Positions 46,823 through 58,678 of a stretch of 64,000 nt of DNA are shown here, in pieces. Location: the NCBI GenBank assembly GCA_014904845.1, contig MU119332.1:1-64000 (forward strand), written 5' to 3'. This stretch comes from Acephala macrosclerotiorum. Taxonomy: Eukaryota; Ascomycota; Leotiomycetes; Helotiales; Mollisiaceae. The position numbers were made by a program, and so were the translations under genes. The notes under the pieces are model-generated. The model saw only the letters and a list, made by a program, of their open reading frames with translations, had not been told where the DNA came from and did no database searches. Each line of letters begins with the position of its first letter. Position 1 is the first letter of the stretch.

Positions 46823-47506
46823 CTACCCATTTCTTTTCTTACGCCACTTCTCCTTATGGAGATTCCTCACACTTCCCGTCTTAGACATCTTCATACACCC
46901 ACTATTTCTGCACCAGAATACCAATTTCCCCTTCTCCCGTATAATCTTATCTTTTCTCGCTCTATGCGCCTGCTCTTTCTCGCCTTTCATACTACTCCTT
47001 TCAGCATCTTGGGCACCGTCCTTATCCTTCGGTGTGGCGAAATAGGCTATCTTGGCTGCTTCCCCGTGTACATATGTCAAGTGCGCTATCAGTTGCTTCA
47101 TATCGCTGAAGCACCGTGTACAACCATGCTTCGAACAGGAAAACGCACGGGGTATTGGTGCTAGCTTTGGTGGCGGATGGATGTCATGCACTTCCTCTAA
47201 GTGGCGTGTTAGTTGCGATTTGATGTGGAAGCTCCATTCGCAGTCGTCTTTTGGACAAGGAAATTTGCGGTGCTTTTGCTCTTCATTTGGTTTCCATATG
47301 TTATGTTTACGGAGCGGGCGTTCGGCTGAGGATGCGAGGTCTGTGTTGTAGGTCGATGGTGACGGTGTCGACGTAGTGTGGAAGACTGGGAGAATTGGGT
47401 GCCAGGTCGGGAGAGTGGTCAAGAGAGAGGTGCGTACCTGAATGGATGTTAGCAGTGAGGTAGGGGAGGGCGAACTTACTTTTTGGCTTCTGTGGTTAAA
47501 TGACAT
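46823..47506 (-). CDS. Small C2H2 zinc-finger protein
   Basis: One open frame gives 227 residues. Two regular fingers of the C-x4-C-x12-H-x4-H type are visible: FPCPKDDCEWSFHIKSQLTR followed by HLEEVH, and FSCSKHGCTRCFSDMKQLIA followed by HLTYVH. A third, degenerate one starts FWCRNSGCMKMSKTG. The segment 47479-47438 is exactly 42 bases, starts GTAAGT, holds CTAAC and ends CAG, yet is open in frame, so it may be a spliced intron. Without it the protein has 213 residues. The role is probably DNA or RNA binding. A close relative is at 57541-58287 and a decayed one at 58679-59415. Confidence 0.7.
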   Translation of the reverse strand: MSFNHRSQKVSSPSPTSLLTSIQVRTSLLTTLPTWHPILPVFHTTSTPSPSTYNTDLASSAERPLRKHNIWKPNEEQKHRKFPCPKDDCEWSFHIKSQLTRHLEEVHDIHPPPKLAPIPRAFSCSKHGCTRCFSDMKQLIAHLTYVHGEAAKIAYFATPKDKDGAQDAERSSMKGEKEQAHRARKDKIIREKGKLVFWCRNSGCMKMSKTGSVRNLHKEKWRKKRNG

Positions 47507-47973
47507 CTTGTCCGTGTGTTGAGATATATTGTAGTCTATTTCTGGAATGTTCGTCAGTTCGTTTCTGGGTCGCGAAAAGGAGGGGGGCCTTAGCTTGGAC
47601 GAACAATGATCTTATGGAAATTTCTTCACGCTGTTGTCCACTCAGGCGACAAAGGGCTTTGTGACTAGAACGATCATATTGCCCGATCCCTCGAGTGTAG
47701 TTCCAAAGATCACAAGCCTTGATGCGCGGATCCTTGTACAACTTCTACAAGACTTAGTAGTCACGCTTTCACACTTACATGGAGGCTCGCGTTTCATTGA
47801 GCTTACAAAAGGAATTGACTTACATATGTTGACTAGAAGCACCATCTTTCGCCCTAGGTGAGCGATGCACCTTCCTCTTCCTACGTTCCACTTCATGTAC
47901 GAGACCTCTCTCTCCGAGCCTACAAGTAGCTATCATGATGATATTTAATTATTCAGCATCCCCAGGAACACAC
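47507..47973. other. Intergenic, no supported gene
   Basis: This is the 5' flank of the C2H2 gene and the 3' flank of the broken frame to its right. Nothing recognisable is seen. Confidence 0.45.
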
Positions 47974-48693
47974 CTACCTAGCATCCCGCATGTCATTCTT
48001 CCTTGAACCTCCGTTGATCTGCCAGGGCCACGAGAACGCCGGCGCGCTCGTCACATACAAAAAAACCAGATTGTGTTTTGAGCCCATTCCCTCTTTCTCT
48101 TGAGTCTCCTTAGTAGAAGTTTCTTTCGAATCTTCCTCTACCACCACCCCAACACCTCTATCCATATCAAAAATCGTTCTCCGGTACTTCACACCAGAAG
48201 CAGATTCTGTGTCACACTTCTTCTTCTTTCCAGCTGGAGCTTTCTTCAAAGCCTGGTACCGCCGCTGCCTACCAGCTTGCCTTCGAGCAGCCTTTAGATT
48301 CAACTCCAACGCTCGCCACGTTGGTGGGGGGAATTTCTCTGGAGAATGGATGACGGAAGCGAGAGCTGCTGCCACTAGTGGGAGCGTAGGCTTTTCGACG
48401 GGTGCGTTGAAGTAGGCTGATAGCTTTAGCGTGCTCTTCTATTCTGGTGGGGGGATTGGAATGTCAGGAGCAAGGGTCAGTGACTTGAGAGAATCGAGGT
48501 GGAGTTCTTGGAGGGATTGCGGTAGCTGAGTGGTTGGATGGGAGAAGCTGGGAGGTAGGAGGATGATTAGTGAAGGCATGTTGTGGATGATGTTGTGGAT
48601 GATGTTGAATTCTTGATTGTGCGTGTTTTGGTCGTGAATTGAGCTTGATGTTGATAGAGACATTAGCGTAGAGCTGTTTTGATGTAGAAACAA
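47974..48693 (-). pseudogene. Hypothetical frame interrupted by one TAG
   Basis: Read leftward, one frame is open over 239 codons except for a single TAG at 48441-48439. Before the stop it has a hydrophobic N-terminal part (MPSLIILLPPSF) and Leu/Pro-rich sequence. After it comes WRALELNLKAARRQAGRQRR and a Lys-rich, acidic tail. Continuity in the same frame on both sides suggests a former gene with one nonsense change. Alternatively, a small intron may remove the TAG, though I do not find clear splice sites. I do not recognise the family. Confidence 0.35.
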
Positions 48694-49507
48694 CGCGAGG
48701 CGGAGGCCGGAACAATATCATTATACAGTGCCATAGCATCTTTCAAGGGAGAAGCAAAGAAATATCATACGCCTTTGGGAGACACAGAGCCTTGCGCGAT
48801 GACTTTGAATAGTCGCTAAAATCTTTCAATGTCGAGGCGCGTCGCGTCTCCCTCCTCGCTTCCTCTCACACGTCAACACCTCCCCGCCCTAGTCCCAAAC
48901 AAGCCCATAACCCTAAACGCCTATATAGATTTAAATAAGCCGATTCTCGTCAACAACCGGCCAGCAGCATACTACCAGGCTTGGCAGTTCAGGTCACTGA
49001 GCCGGTTCACGAGGTGGAAAAAGTGAGAAAATCGCCTGCCCCGAGCTCAAAAGCGAGAGCACACGCCATTCCGAAACGACAAAAAAACCCCAATCGACAC
49101 CGAGGGGTTTTCATGGGAGCCTATGCGGCTCGGGCTTCCATGTTTTTTGCAATTTTTTCCTCTGCGGTGAGAACTTTTCTTGTGTTTCTTTCCCCTCCTT
49201 TTGGCTCCTAGGCTGCCTCGCTTAGGAAAGGAGGCGAGGGAACTTCAGCAAAGATAATTCAGAAGGCGCTCCGCAACAGTTAAACGCGAATATGACAAAA
49301 TTTAAGGACTTATCTAAGGTTTATTTTTACCTCTGACCGGGAGTGGTATGTTTTGAAAGGTTGAGAGTCACTGCCTTCCCACTGGCACGTAACTTTGGCT
49401 GTCTAAAGGACGAAGTACTTGCGAGGCATGCCCCCCGATTGTCGGTACAAGCTTCACATCGCAGCATAGCCACCGATGTCCATGAACGGAAAGTTATTTC
49501 GAAAACC
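48694..49507. other. Intergenic, with a perfect 8-bp hairpin
   Basis: No gene is supported. At 49084-49111 an AAAACCCC / GGGGTTTT stem encloses a 12-base loop. The surroundings are A/T-rich 3'-type sequence of the gene to the right. Confidence 0.45.
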
Positions 49508-50929
49508 TCATCTCGCTGGACTCGCAGTAGCACACACAGACCGTGCGATCAGGGCAGCATGCTTCTTCGCAAGCGGAGCGTCAATGAAATCGAGCCGGTT
49601 CGTCGTCTCCCGTGTCTGCGGATCACACTTATGTTCGTCGATCCATCGATAGAGCTCTGCTTTCTCATAGAGCTGCCCTGTACGAAGGGAGCGGGTCGGA
49701 TTGACCCTATACGCGAGAAAAGATGTTAGCAACAAGGTAACATCTAGGAAATGGTCCGATACTCACAAGAGGTCAAGACCGATACCGCGGATCAGCTCTT
49801 CCGTGATATGCTCCCGATAGTCCTCCAATATATCACCGCTCCATTCCATAGGACCTCTGTATTCCATAAAGAATGAAGCAAGCCAAGAATTCTAGCCCTG
49901 GCGGGCTGCTTGTTGAGGGAGATGAGGGACTCCATTATCCATTGTGCAAGGTAGTCAACAAAGATGCAGAGCAGAATACCAGTGGTGGCGCCGGGTAAAG
50001 CATAGGCGTAGATGACAGCGCTTGTGACTGTGGAAACAAACATTCGAACACAATTTTCAACGCCTATGGTTTTTTTCGCCTTTTCCCACTCCATCTCTCG
50101 TTAGTCTCCTTGTCGTTATTGAATTTTGCCCAGTAACTCTTCAAGGCATGGAGGAGGGCCGTCATCGCTAGAAATACTGTATTCGTGACAACACCGATAA
50201 GATTGCCTGAATTTCCGATCCAGTATCGATGTATCAGCACATAGGTAATATTCCAAATGGTGACAGAGACTCTTACCTCTTACCAACCGTACTGAGACCT
50301 GTTCCCCATGCTCCGCATTGATAAAAGCTGCAAGATCTTTGCTGCATTTACCTCTAGAAATGACACCAACTTCTTGGACGGAAGAAAACCGATGCCCGTG
50401 GTGCCTGCTGCAAAGCCGATTTTGACGATAAGCTTGAAAGTGCAGCTCCTCGTTGGTCCGCAGGCGCAAGTATCACTTCGCCAATTTCTAGAGCGAATTG
50501 AGCCGAGGCGCCTTCGATGACGCCCCATAACGCATATTGGGCATTGCTTACTCCTGTAGGCAGAGCAAGAAAACCAGCAGATCTTGCGTTGATGGCAAGG
50601 TTCGTAGCCGTGGTGGCTTCCGTTGCAAAGAATCTTGGACGCTTATAAGGATCAGTTTGCATGATCATGCTTGGGCTGAAGGCATCGACGTAGCTAATCC
50701 GCTCGCGCGCTTGACGACAGGTTCTGATGAGGAGAAGTCTTTCCTCTCTCAACTGTTCTTCTGCAGAAGCGTTGCGGTCTTTGAATTGTTTCCTGAGCTC
50801 GTCCTCGACAGAAGAGACCGTCGAGAGGGAGGGTACTCGGAAGTGCATGTCTGCAGTAGGTGGTGTGAGTAAGGTGTTTTGAAGTATCGACGATATAGAA
50901 AGATTGGAGAATATGTAGCTGTTGGGCAT
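49508..50929 (-). CDS. Unresolved multi-exon gene with U-box-like C-terminal part
   Basis: Several leftward frames follow each other: a polar start (MHFRVPSLSTVSSVEDELRK near 50848), a hydrophobic middle (IYAYALPGATTGILLCIF near 49995), then GPMEWSGDILEDYREHI near 49840. A clear GTGAGT...CTAAC...TATAG intron (about 49768-49709) joins ELIRGIGLDLL to VNPTRSLRTGQLYEKAELY and the end at 49508. The last part (TGQxYEKxxLxRWIxEHxxDPxTR) has the spacing of a U-box-like fold. I cannot connect every exon in phase: one junction near 49890 and one near 50370 change frame without good splice sites. It is either a gene with unusual introns or a recent pseudogene. Confidence 0.45.
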
Positions 50930-52090
50930 TGAGCTTTATGGCATGCCGAGTGAGGTGATATAAACTTAATACTCGAAGAGGAGGAGTTTCAAGGAGGTAT
51001 GTTGACTCTGACCTAGCTGCGCTGCTCTGATTGTCTGGAAGACATTGTCCGTTTCTTAGTGTCTTCTATTGATATATTTTAGATCTCACACTCGTCTTGG
51101 TACTCTACACTTCTTCTCATTTCTGGTCTTTCCAAGTCTCCGATCTCCAGACATGCGCTCGAACTAGGGACCCAGAATACGTTATTCTCTTTGACGGATT
51201 CGCTCGGCATGTCTCCACTCGATATTCAAACGCAAAACTCAGAGACAAAGAGACAAAGTAGATGTGATTGAGCCTTGCAACCCATCTTTGTCAGTGGGAT
51301 TCAAATTCTGCATCTCGAAGACACTCTAAGCTCAGATCTGATCAAGCCTCGCTCGAGGGGTTCTACCACGGAGCTGCGGCTAGAGCCCGAGCGAAAAATC
51401 GAACAGCGCAAGGGGAAGGAAAGAAAAGGAAAGGGAGAGGAAGGTGGTGGGTGGGCACGTGGGATAGTTTGTGCACGGATTCAACCCACCAGGCCAGCTG
51501 TCTCAAGTCTCACTCAGCATCAGCTCTTCTTTCTTGCAATGATTTGAATGGAACAGCTGAAAGCACGATTCGAGAATGGATACCGAGCTTAGAATCACGA
51601 AGATGACAGGCGGCACTACCACTGCCCAGCCACAATCCTCGACTGAGAAAAACCCAGCTACGAAGCAACCGGAGGTGGGAAGCAACGCTAGGAAAACACT
51701 CTCCAGAATTTTCGAGATCACGAACTCGCTGATACAAGGGCAGGAGTTGGACAAAATAAAGAGTTGCATTCATGCAATCGAGGATGTGGTGAACCTCCTA
51801 TTTACAACCATTTCAGACCTCCAAATATCCCCCCCATAAACGCCATCCTATGCAAATGCTTCCGCTGCAATGAATTTCCACCCAAACGCCCAGATATGCC
51901 GCTGATATGCAATCAATCAATCATTCGCTCGCTCCATATGGAGATATGCTTCCTTAGATATGGGTATCGTCTTCCTCTCTTCCCCCTCCCTTCCATCTCC
52001 TCCTCACTTCTATCGTTTCCTCACTGCGTTCGTCTTCGGTATGTACACCTCCTCATCTTCTCTCTCCTCGGCTTCGCCTCGGTATGCAAA
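50930..52090. other. Spacer; one doubtful small frame
   Basis: A + frame at 51576-51839 would give 87 residues ending in a helical stretch (TLSRIFEITNSLIQGQELDK). It has no known domain and I do not call it a gene. The rest shows short frames only. Confidence 0.4.
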
Positions 52091-53109
52091 TCATAACAAT
52101 CGTAAAAGATTCCCCAACCCAGCTTTCGGTTGCTCATCTGCAAGTAGGTTCCCAGGTATATGTGGTGTGCCGCCATGGCCGACGTTCGTTCCTGCTTTGT
52201 TGGGGTTCGCTTGTTGGTTTTTGATCCATTCTTTTCGTTCGGGGTTCCAGGTGTGTCTGTTCATTATTTGTTAATTGATATTCAAATCCCCAATTTGGAG
52301 TAGAAGAGAGAGGAAGAAGAGGAAGAAACTCACCCTTCATGGATAGTCTTCGTCAACGACCTCGGCGTATACTCCTGCACCAAAATCCTATCAAACCCAT
52401 ACGGAACTAACGCCGGCACACCCTCAAACTCTGTCTCCCTCAACGGATAAATATCCCTCGTCCGATACTTATGATAATTTTTACACTGCCAAATCCCCGG
52501 CTGCTGCGCCGGATTCGTCTCCGACAGCCCCGTAATATCAATATACAACCCATTCCTAACATCAATCCACCTCGCATCAATCACATTCATCCCATCTCCC
52601 CTCAACCTGTCAACATGGTTTGGGTTCACATCCAACAAGTATTCCCGCTGGACCTCGCTTCCGTCCGGGTCTGTCGATGTGTACTTATGGAACGTCATGT
52701 TGAGGTTTTCTCCAAGCCAGGTGAGAGTCGAGGCTGAGACTTGCGTATCGAGATCCCAATCCCACGGCATGATTTTCCCGTTCCACCACCAACCCAAAAG
52801 AGTACCGTGCGCTATCCATGTCTCTATATTCATCTCTCGAAACACAGTCAGATAACTCCTGATCAAGTGATAGAGCGTATCTCCTCTCTCTTCGTAAGAG
52901 ACGACACCTTTGAAATATCGGATATCGAAATGGCCTAATTCGTCGTTTCCGCCAGGCTCGTGGAAATATTTCGTGTCGTGTTGTTGTTGTTTCGGGCTCG
53001 TCTTTCCACGGAAAGGTTGTGCCCCGCCGGCGGGTTCGGGGTTTGGTGAGGGAGCGGCGAGGAGAGGTGTTAGGAGGAAGGGGAGTGTGAGGAGTGCGGT
53101 GAGCTTCAT
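52091..53109 (-). CDS. LicD-family (fukutin/Mnn4-like) secreted protein
   Basis: Two exons (53109-52334, 52256-52091) encode 313 residues; the 77-bp intron splits a Gly codon. A signal peptide covers about 1-19 (MKLTALLTLPFLLTPLLAA). The LicD nucleotidyltransferase signature is clear: HGTLLGWWWNGK at 101-112 and MPWDWDLDTQV at 114-124, with the Asp pair expected to bind metal. LicD proteins move phosphocholine or, in the fungal Mnn4 group, help add mannose-phosphate to glycans in the secretory pathway. Which of these applies cannot be told. The protein is about the size of a bare LicD domain, without the long repeats of yeast Mnn4. Confidence 0.88.
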
Positions 53110-56100
53110 GTCGAAGGCGAGGTTGGTAGGTCGTCGAAATCGAGTCGCCTAGCAGCAAACCATAGAGCGGAATTCTTTTCGAGCGAGAATCAAAGTCTTT
53201 AAATTCGAGATCCGGATAACGGAGAAAACACCGCTTGGAGAAAGGGGTCGTGTGCTTGATGTACCGCCAGCCAAGCCAAATCCTGTCAACTGCCAAGAGA
53301 GGCACAGCGAGGGGATCTTGGCGATAATACCAAGCCTGAACTTCCTTTGACGTGAGACTGCTCGAATGCACTCGCTTCTTCCGTGGCCTTCAATCGTAAA
53401 TGAAGTCGCTTCTGCTGAAAAGTGACGACGGAGGAACTCAAGATCACGAGAAAAGAAGGCAGACTCGATATAAAGGAACGAAACACCATACGGGCAGTCC
53501 CAGCATTTTGTCTCTCGGGACCGGAATCATCGAGTGCAAAACCCATGCCCATATCGATTAGATCGTAAATAACGATTGGATAGCTAGTCTTGACAAGTGG
53601 GAACTGTTCCTCGAAACCGCAGCAACACGCAAAGCGACGATTGCGTAGGCGTAATTTTGCGGTCAGGGAAGAGAGCGGGAGAGGAACCGGGCGATACAGG
53701 GGGAAAAAGGTCGCGTGCACTGTGCCGTGTCTGTGAGTTAGGGGCGGCTGCGAATTGTCTTGGCTGTGGCTGAATTTGCCGTGAGACCCCACGTCGCAAA
53801 TCCAGCTTGAAGAGATCGACCTTCCTGAAGAGAGAGGAGACCGACTTTCGAATGCAGGTAGTCAGATAAGCATAAGCTATTACTACAAGTACTCTTGCTT
53901 GAGATATCCTGATATCCTGTCTCAGTCTCACTCTCAGTCTCACTCTCAGTCGGTTGATCTCGGACCTGCTTCTTCTCCAATCTCTTTTCGTACCAACAAG
54001 TCACCATAAACCCCAAACCGCACGCGTCAACTCACCACTCACCATCCACGAGTCAATAAGTTCAGGCGATGCGGCGGCTGGACCTTTCAAGCTGCTCCAA
54101 AGCTTTGATAGGGCGGGCGTCACCCATCGTCGGAACCGTGCATCCAGCCACGCGGCCTCCGCACTGAAGAGGAACAGGAACACATCCCAAAATACCCATC
54201 TACTCCGATCGACTTGCGCATTAGCCATGAAGATAATTGCTGCTTTAGGTGCTGCGTGCGAGTTTTATGCTTAGGAATGGGTTCCATCATGGCGGGGAGC
54301 CGTCGTGTGACCAAACGTATCTTGCTTGCTTGTCCAGCCTCAAATCTAGCCTCAGATATTTGACTCTCAAGAACCCTACGGTCCCGAGCAAGAGAAGGAT
54401 CTCGAGGCGAACATGTCCCCTCCTCCGCCTGCCCTCGTTTTATCCCAGCGCCGCCTCCTCCAACATAAGCCTTTCGTAGATTCTCCTCACGCCCGCATGT
54501 TGTGGCTGACTTTCTGTCAAACACCACCGGCAGGGATATGCCGCGCTACCCTAGCGACGATGAAGGCTTGGCTGCTTGAGTCTTAATCTTTGAGATGAAA
54601 ACCGGATCTCGGTGGTCGTGTGCTCACTTGTTGATCTGGGAATTAGGGTCTTGGCACTCAAGGTCATACGTCTGAATTGAAGATATTTACGAAATTGGAT
54701 GGATCGGCCAAGTTGTTAATTCGTGTCGGCGTACGGAGAGTTGTGAGTGAGAGGCGCCGAGCCGGATTCTCGAATCTGTGCAGTGTAGTATGAAGATCTG
54801 ATCAATTGTGACGAGATCCATGCCGGATTGGGATGGATGGTTGGGTTGGTTTTGCGATGCGCCAGTGAGATTCTCTCGCTCCCTCTCAAAATCCAACATC
54901 GGATCTCGAATTCTCACCCAATGGCTATGATAATCGACGAGAGAAAGGTGCTATCGCCAACATGATAGGAATTCTCTTTCTGGAAGGTATCAAGAATCTT
55001 CTTCAAGCCACCTGCCCGTTCCCGCTGCTTATCACGCCTCATTCCCCCACATTTGATGCTCCCCTATCGCTTCGTTATCTACCTCCATAACCTCCCTGTC
55101 CTATTTTCGAGTTGTCATCACTTCAAACTTCTCAGCACCAACGTGAACATCGTGAGTTTCAAGCATAATCGACGGGTCCTGGAGAAAGGAGAAGAAAAAA
55201 AGGCTGAAGCGGAGGGACACGTAGACAAGCTTTTTTCTATTTCTGGAAATAGGTTATTGATCGCTCGGGACCGAGCGATCAAAACGAAGTGGCTTGTAGC
55301 TTGGTTGGATGAGAGTACGAAGCTTAGAAACTCAAAGCTCAAAGGGAGAAATGGATGAGGTAAGATGAGATGACGAATTTGGCACGAACGTCTTGAGAAT
55401 GTTTTGCGAGAGAAAACTGCTCAATCTCACAGTTGGGCTCAAGTCTGGAAGCAGACAAGCTGAACTCCGGAATTGAATGAGGAAATCGCGACGATAATTG
55501 TACTCTCCATAATCGGCTCAATAACTACATAGCTGAATGAAAGATGAGCTACTCAGCTAGTTATCCAAGTAAATTTAAACCAATTGATGGCTATTCCAAT
55601 TCGTTATCGACGATGGTTTGAGCAGTTGGATGGTTGGTCTCGCCGAAAATGGCTGCATTTGGCGGTTTTCAAGTTATCGCGAATTAATTATTCGAGTTTC
55701 TCAGCCACGCCCTGATTCCCCCGAGAGTAGAACTAAACGAAAGATTGTATGCTCAGGTATCATGAGAATTGAAATTGAATTGATTGATTAATGGGGAGAG
55801 TTGTATTAGGTCTTTGAAGTTGAAGATTGGGGGATGCTGCTTTTATGAAATGTATGAAGCCGGTAAGGGCGGCACTAGAAAATCTCCTCAATTCACCAAA
55901 ACATTTGGCTTCATCTCTCTCACAACTTTTTCATTCAATGTTATCAAACAACCTTCAAAACTTACAAGACTAAGATGTATGAGAGTTTACATCCTCAACT
56001 CAACAATTTATCTGAGACTGTTTAACCCGCATTAAAAATCTTCGCTGAAAACGAGAGTGTCACGTGCGATCTTTGGTTTTGAGCGAGATGCCGAGGCTAT

Positions 56101-56305
56101 TGGCCGGAAGGTTTGAGAGGTCTTGAATCTGCTTTTAGAATTGCTTGTTACTTCATCAGGACATCTCATCGCTGCTTCATTTCTTTGAATTAATTCAACC
56201 TTTTATTCAAATAATGCTTCTGTTCTTCTCATAAGCTCGCTGCTTCTGTTCGAAATTTCCTTGCCGTCCAATCGAAGTCAAATTGCGGGTACTCACGCCG
56301 GCAAG
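53110..56305. other. 3.2-kb divergent spacer without a supported gene
   Basis: The LicD gene (leftward) and the thioesterase gene (rightward) start at its two ends. Many short frames exist on both strands, none with a domain. A small tandem of CACTCTCAGTCT lies near 53923-53952. This is the largest empty stretch in the right half, and I see no transposon ends in it. Confidence 0.45.
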
Positions 56306-57234
56306 ATGGCACATCCAGCCGCGGAACGTGAGAAGGCTATGAAGGCTGTTGAGGCTATCCTTGAGCGGTATGTTGTTTGTACTTATACTGCTCCTATTTG
56401 CGATCGTTTGAGAGATGTTTCTGCGTTGAGCTTCTCTTCCAAACTTCAGCTCCACCATCGTCACATAAGTCCCCACTTCTCTCCTTTTCTTCTCGCTTAT
56501 TTCCCCTCCTCACATCCAATGTCATTACTTGTCCTCTACTCTCGCCCTCCACCGACCCTCTCCGCTTCGTCTGTAGCCCCTCCAGCAAACTGATACTCCT
56601 CAGTTACCTCTTAATAGCAAAATCAACATCCTTCCAAGGTTTCGACGCATACCTAATGTCAACCGTCAAGCTCCTCAACGCAACAATGGATGGGACAGTA
56701 GATTTCGAGTTCTTGATCGATGAACGGTACACGAATGTCAATGGTGTGATGCATGGTGGTGCTGCTGGGGTAATCTTCGACATGTGTACGACGATGGCGC
56801 TGGGACCGCTTGCGAAACCTGGGTTCTGGGAGTAAGTATTCTTTGCTTTGGCTTTTGGACTTGAGAATGACGAGTGGGAGGAGGATTTGAGAGATGAGGC
56901 TGAATTGAAATAGTTTTCTGGGAGGAGTAACGAGGACGTTGAACATTAGCTATTTGAGAGCTATACCTATGGGTTCGTCCTTTCTCAATCCCCCTCCCCC
57001 GGATCATCAGCTAACAGACAGAAACAAGGAACGACGATAAGAATCCACAGCGAAGTAACACAAGTTGGCAAAACCATGGCCATGATCCGCGGCACCATGA
57101 CGAGTCAAGATGGAAAGACGATTTTCTGTACATGTGAGCATCACAAAGTCGCAGTTCCGACGCAGCCGAAGCATTTGGAGCACAAGGTTCCTTGGGATGA
57201 GTTGTGGATTAGGGATGGCAAGGCAAAGTTGTGA
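56306..57234 (+). CDS. Hotdog-fold thioesterase (4HBT superfamily)
   Basis: Four exons (56306-56367, 56604-56831, 56914-56972, 57029-57234) encode 184 residues. The phases 2, 2, 1 join so that a typical 4HBT domain appears: TNVNGVMHGGAAGVIFDMCT (the HGG loop that binds the acyl-CoA and the helix after it), then GGVTRTLNISYLRAIPMG, TTIRIHSEV and MAMIRGTM. Asp or Glu after the HGG loop is usual for catalysis; Asp in IFDM fits. It resembles fungal and human THEM-type acyl-CoA thioesterases that free fatty acids from CoA. Intron 1 (236 bp) is long and C/T-rich; its acceptor was chosen because only TCCTCAG keeps phase. Confidence 0.88.
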
Positions 57235-57540
57235 TGGGGTTTTCTAGTGGGAGAATGTGGAAGTCACCTTCAAAGGGTTCGAGGCCGCATGGGTGCCAGC
57301 GCACCTGCAGTGTTTGAGATTCGCAAGCACTAGGCAATTCTTTGTACTTCACGTGGAAGATCGACAATGCTATTGTTCTATTACAATATCTTTTGTGTGC
57401 TCACTTCGGAACCTTTCTCAAGGCCCGGGAAACAGAGCGTCGGCATTGTCATCAAAAGCCGGTCATGCTGCCCAATCTCCCTATCCCACCACCACACTCC
57501 AACAACGCATTTACCTTACATCAATAGATACAGAACCAAA
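57235..57540. other. Short spacer between thioesterase and C2H2 gene
   Basis: These 306 bases must hold the thioesterase 3' end and the C2H2 promoter. The C2H2 frame stays open upstream to 57367 but without an earlier convincing ATG. Confidence 0.5.
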
Positions 57541-58287
57541 ATGTCTTACCGCAACGCCAGCCATTACCGCACTCTACCCATGCCCCACAGAAACCAACAA
57601 GCTATGACCTCTCCAATGTCTGGGCCAATGCTGACCTCCTTCCAGAACCTCAACTTTAACTCACATCCCACTCCAGCGCTGGCGCCAGAGTCCTTACGCC
57701 TCCCTCCAATCTCTAACAGGATCAGCATTGACTCAATGTTGAACCCGATTACGAGTCCAGCACAAACTTCTTCTCCAAGTCAACCTGAAGCCCTACCTCC
57801 ACAGCCCGAACACAAGAACCGACGAGGGAAAATCCCCATCCCAATACAAGGCCGAGGCTGGGACTGTCCCGTCCCCTTCTGCAAATGGAGTTTCGCCTGT
57901 GAGGCCTGGCTACGCCGCCACTTCTCGGGCCACAAAGGCTCACCTGAGACACTCCTCACCTCATACCTCGCGGAACACCAGAAGCAGAAACTGCCACGTC
58001 GAGTCCCCAAATCAACTCGGCGATACAAACAGACTCCAGCTCCCAGGCCACACCGACGTCCTGGTCGTACCGCCCCAGGACGAGACCGAGGCCGAGCATG
58101 TCCATTCCCAACCTGTCCCTGGAGTTTCAAATTCCCACACCAGGTCCGGCTCCACGTGCGTCGCGCTCATGGAGAGGATGCTCTTATGGAATTGTGCGCA
58201 AGAGGTGAGGAGGAAGAGAAAATTGATCAGCTGTTGGATGAGAAATCAGAAGTTGAATTTTCTGTCGATGGACAGGTAAGAGTGTGA
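57541..58287 (+). CDS. Small C2H2 zinc-finger protein, Pro-rich
   Basis: One exon encodes 248 residues from the ATG at 57541 (AAAATGTC context). The first 90 residues are Pro/Ser-rich and disordered. Two fingers follow: WDCPVPFCKWSFACEAWLRR with HFSGH, and RACPFPTCPWSFKFPHQVRL with HVRRAH, both of the C-x4-C-x12-H-x3/4-H form. A basic Pro/Arg linker separates them and an acidic tail ends the chain. The finger form (C-x4-C with WSF after the second Cys) is shared with the gene at 46823-47506 and with the decayed copy just to the right. The role is probably nucleic-acid binding, target unknown. Confidence 0.75.
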   Translation: MSYRNASHYRTLPMPHRNQQAMTSPMSGPMLTSFQNLNFNSHPTPALAPESLRLPPISNRISIDSMLNPITSPAQTSSPSQPEALPPQPEHKNRRGKIPIPIQGRGWDCPVPFCKWSFACEAWLRRHFSGHKGSPETLLTSYLAEHQKQKLPRRVPKSTRRYKQTPAPRPHRRPGRTAPGRDRGRACPFPTCPWSFKFPHQVRLHVRRAHGEDALMELCARGEEEEKIDQLLDEKSEVEFSVDGQVRV

Positions 58288-58678
58288 GAAGATGAACTCA
58301 GACGAGCGCGCAAACTTTCTCTCATGAAAGCCGCAATAGAATGAAGAAATGTAAGTTGATTCCCCCCTGAAATTTGAATGGATGAGAAGTGAGTGACTTA
58401 GTTGATAGGCTTGGCAAGTAAGTGAAGCTCAAGTAAATTTCAATGACGTCTCATAAAGTGCATCAGAAACCCGATTGCAACCCCGGATAAGGTTTGAAAT
58501 TAAAGAAAGGAGATCATCAACGTCAAGAATGGTCTTTGTCTATCTCACACATACAAAGAATCTTCAATAACGACAATGTTCGAACCACAATGTCACTGTA
58601 ATCTCCCACGATCGCAGCTCCGAGAGCCGTAGAACAGCACACGGACATTGTCCTCAAGGCACAGAGAATCGCACCAAT
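58288..58678. other. Spacer between the C2H2 gene and its decayed relative
   Basis: This A/T-rich 3' flank has no gene. Confidence 0.5.

Noticed and set aside
52685..53371. 228-codon leftward frame overlapping the LicD gene start
   Set aside because: It overlaps the clearly conserved LicD exon in another frame and is Arg/Ser-rich shadow sequence.
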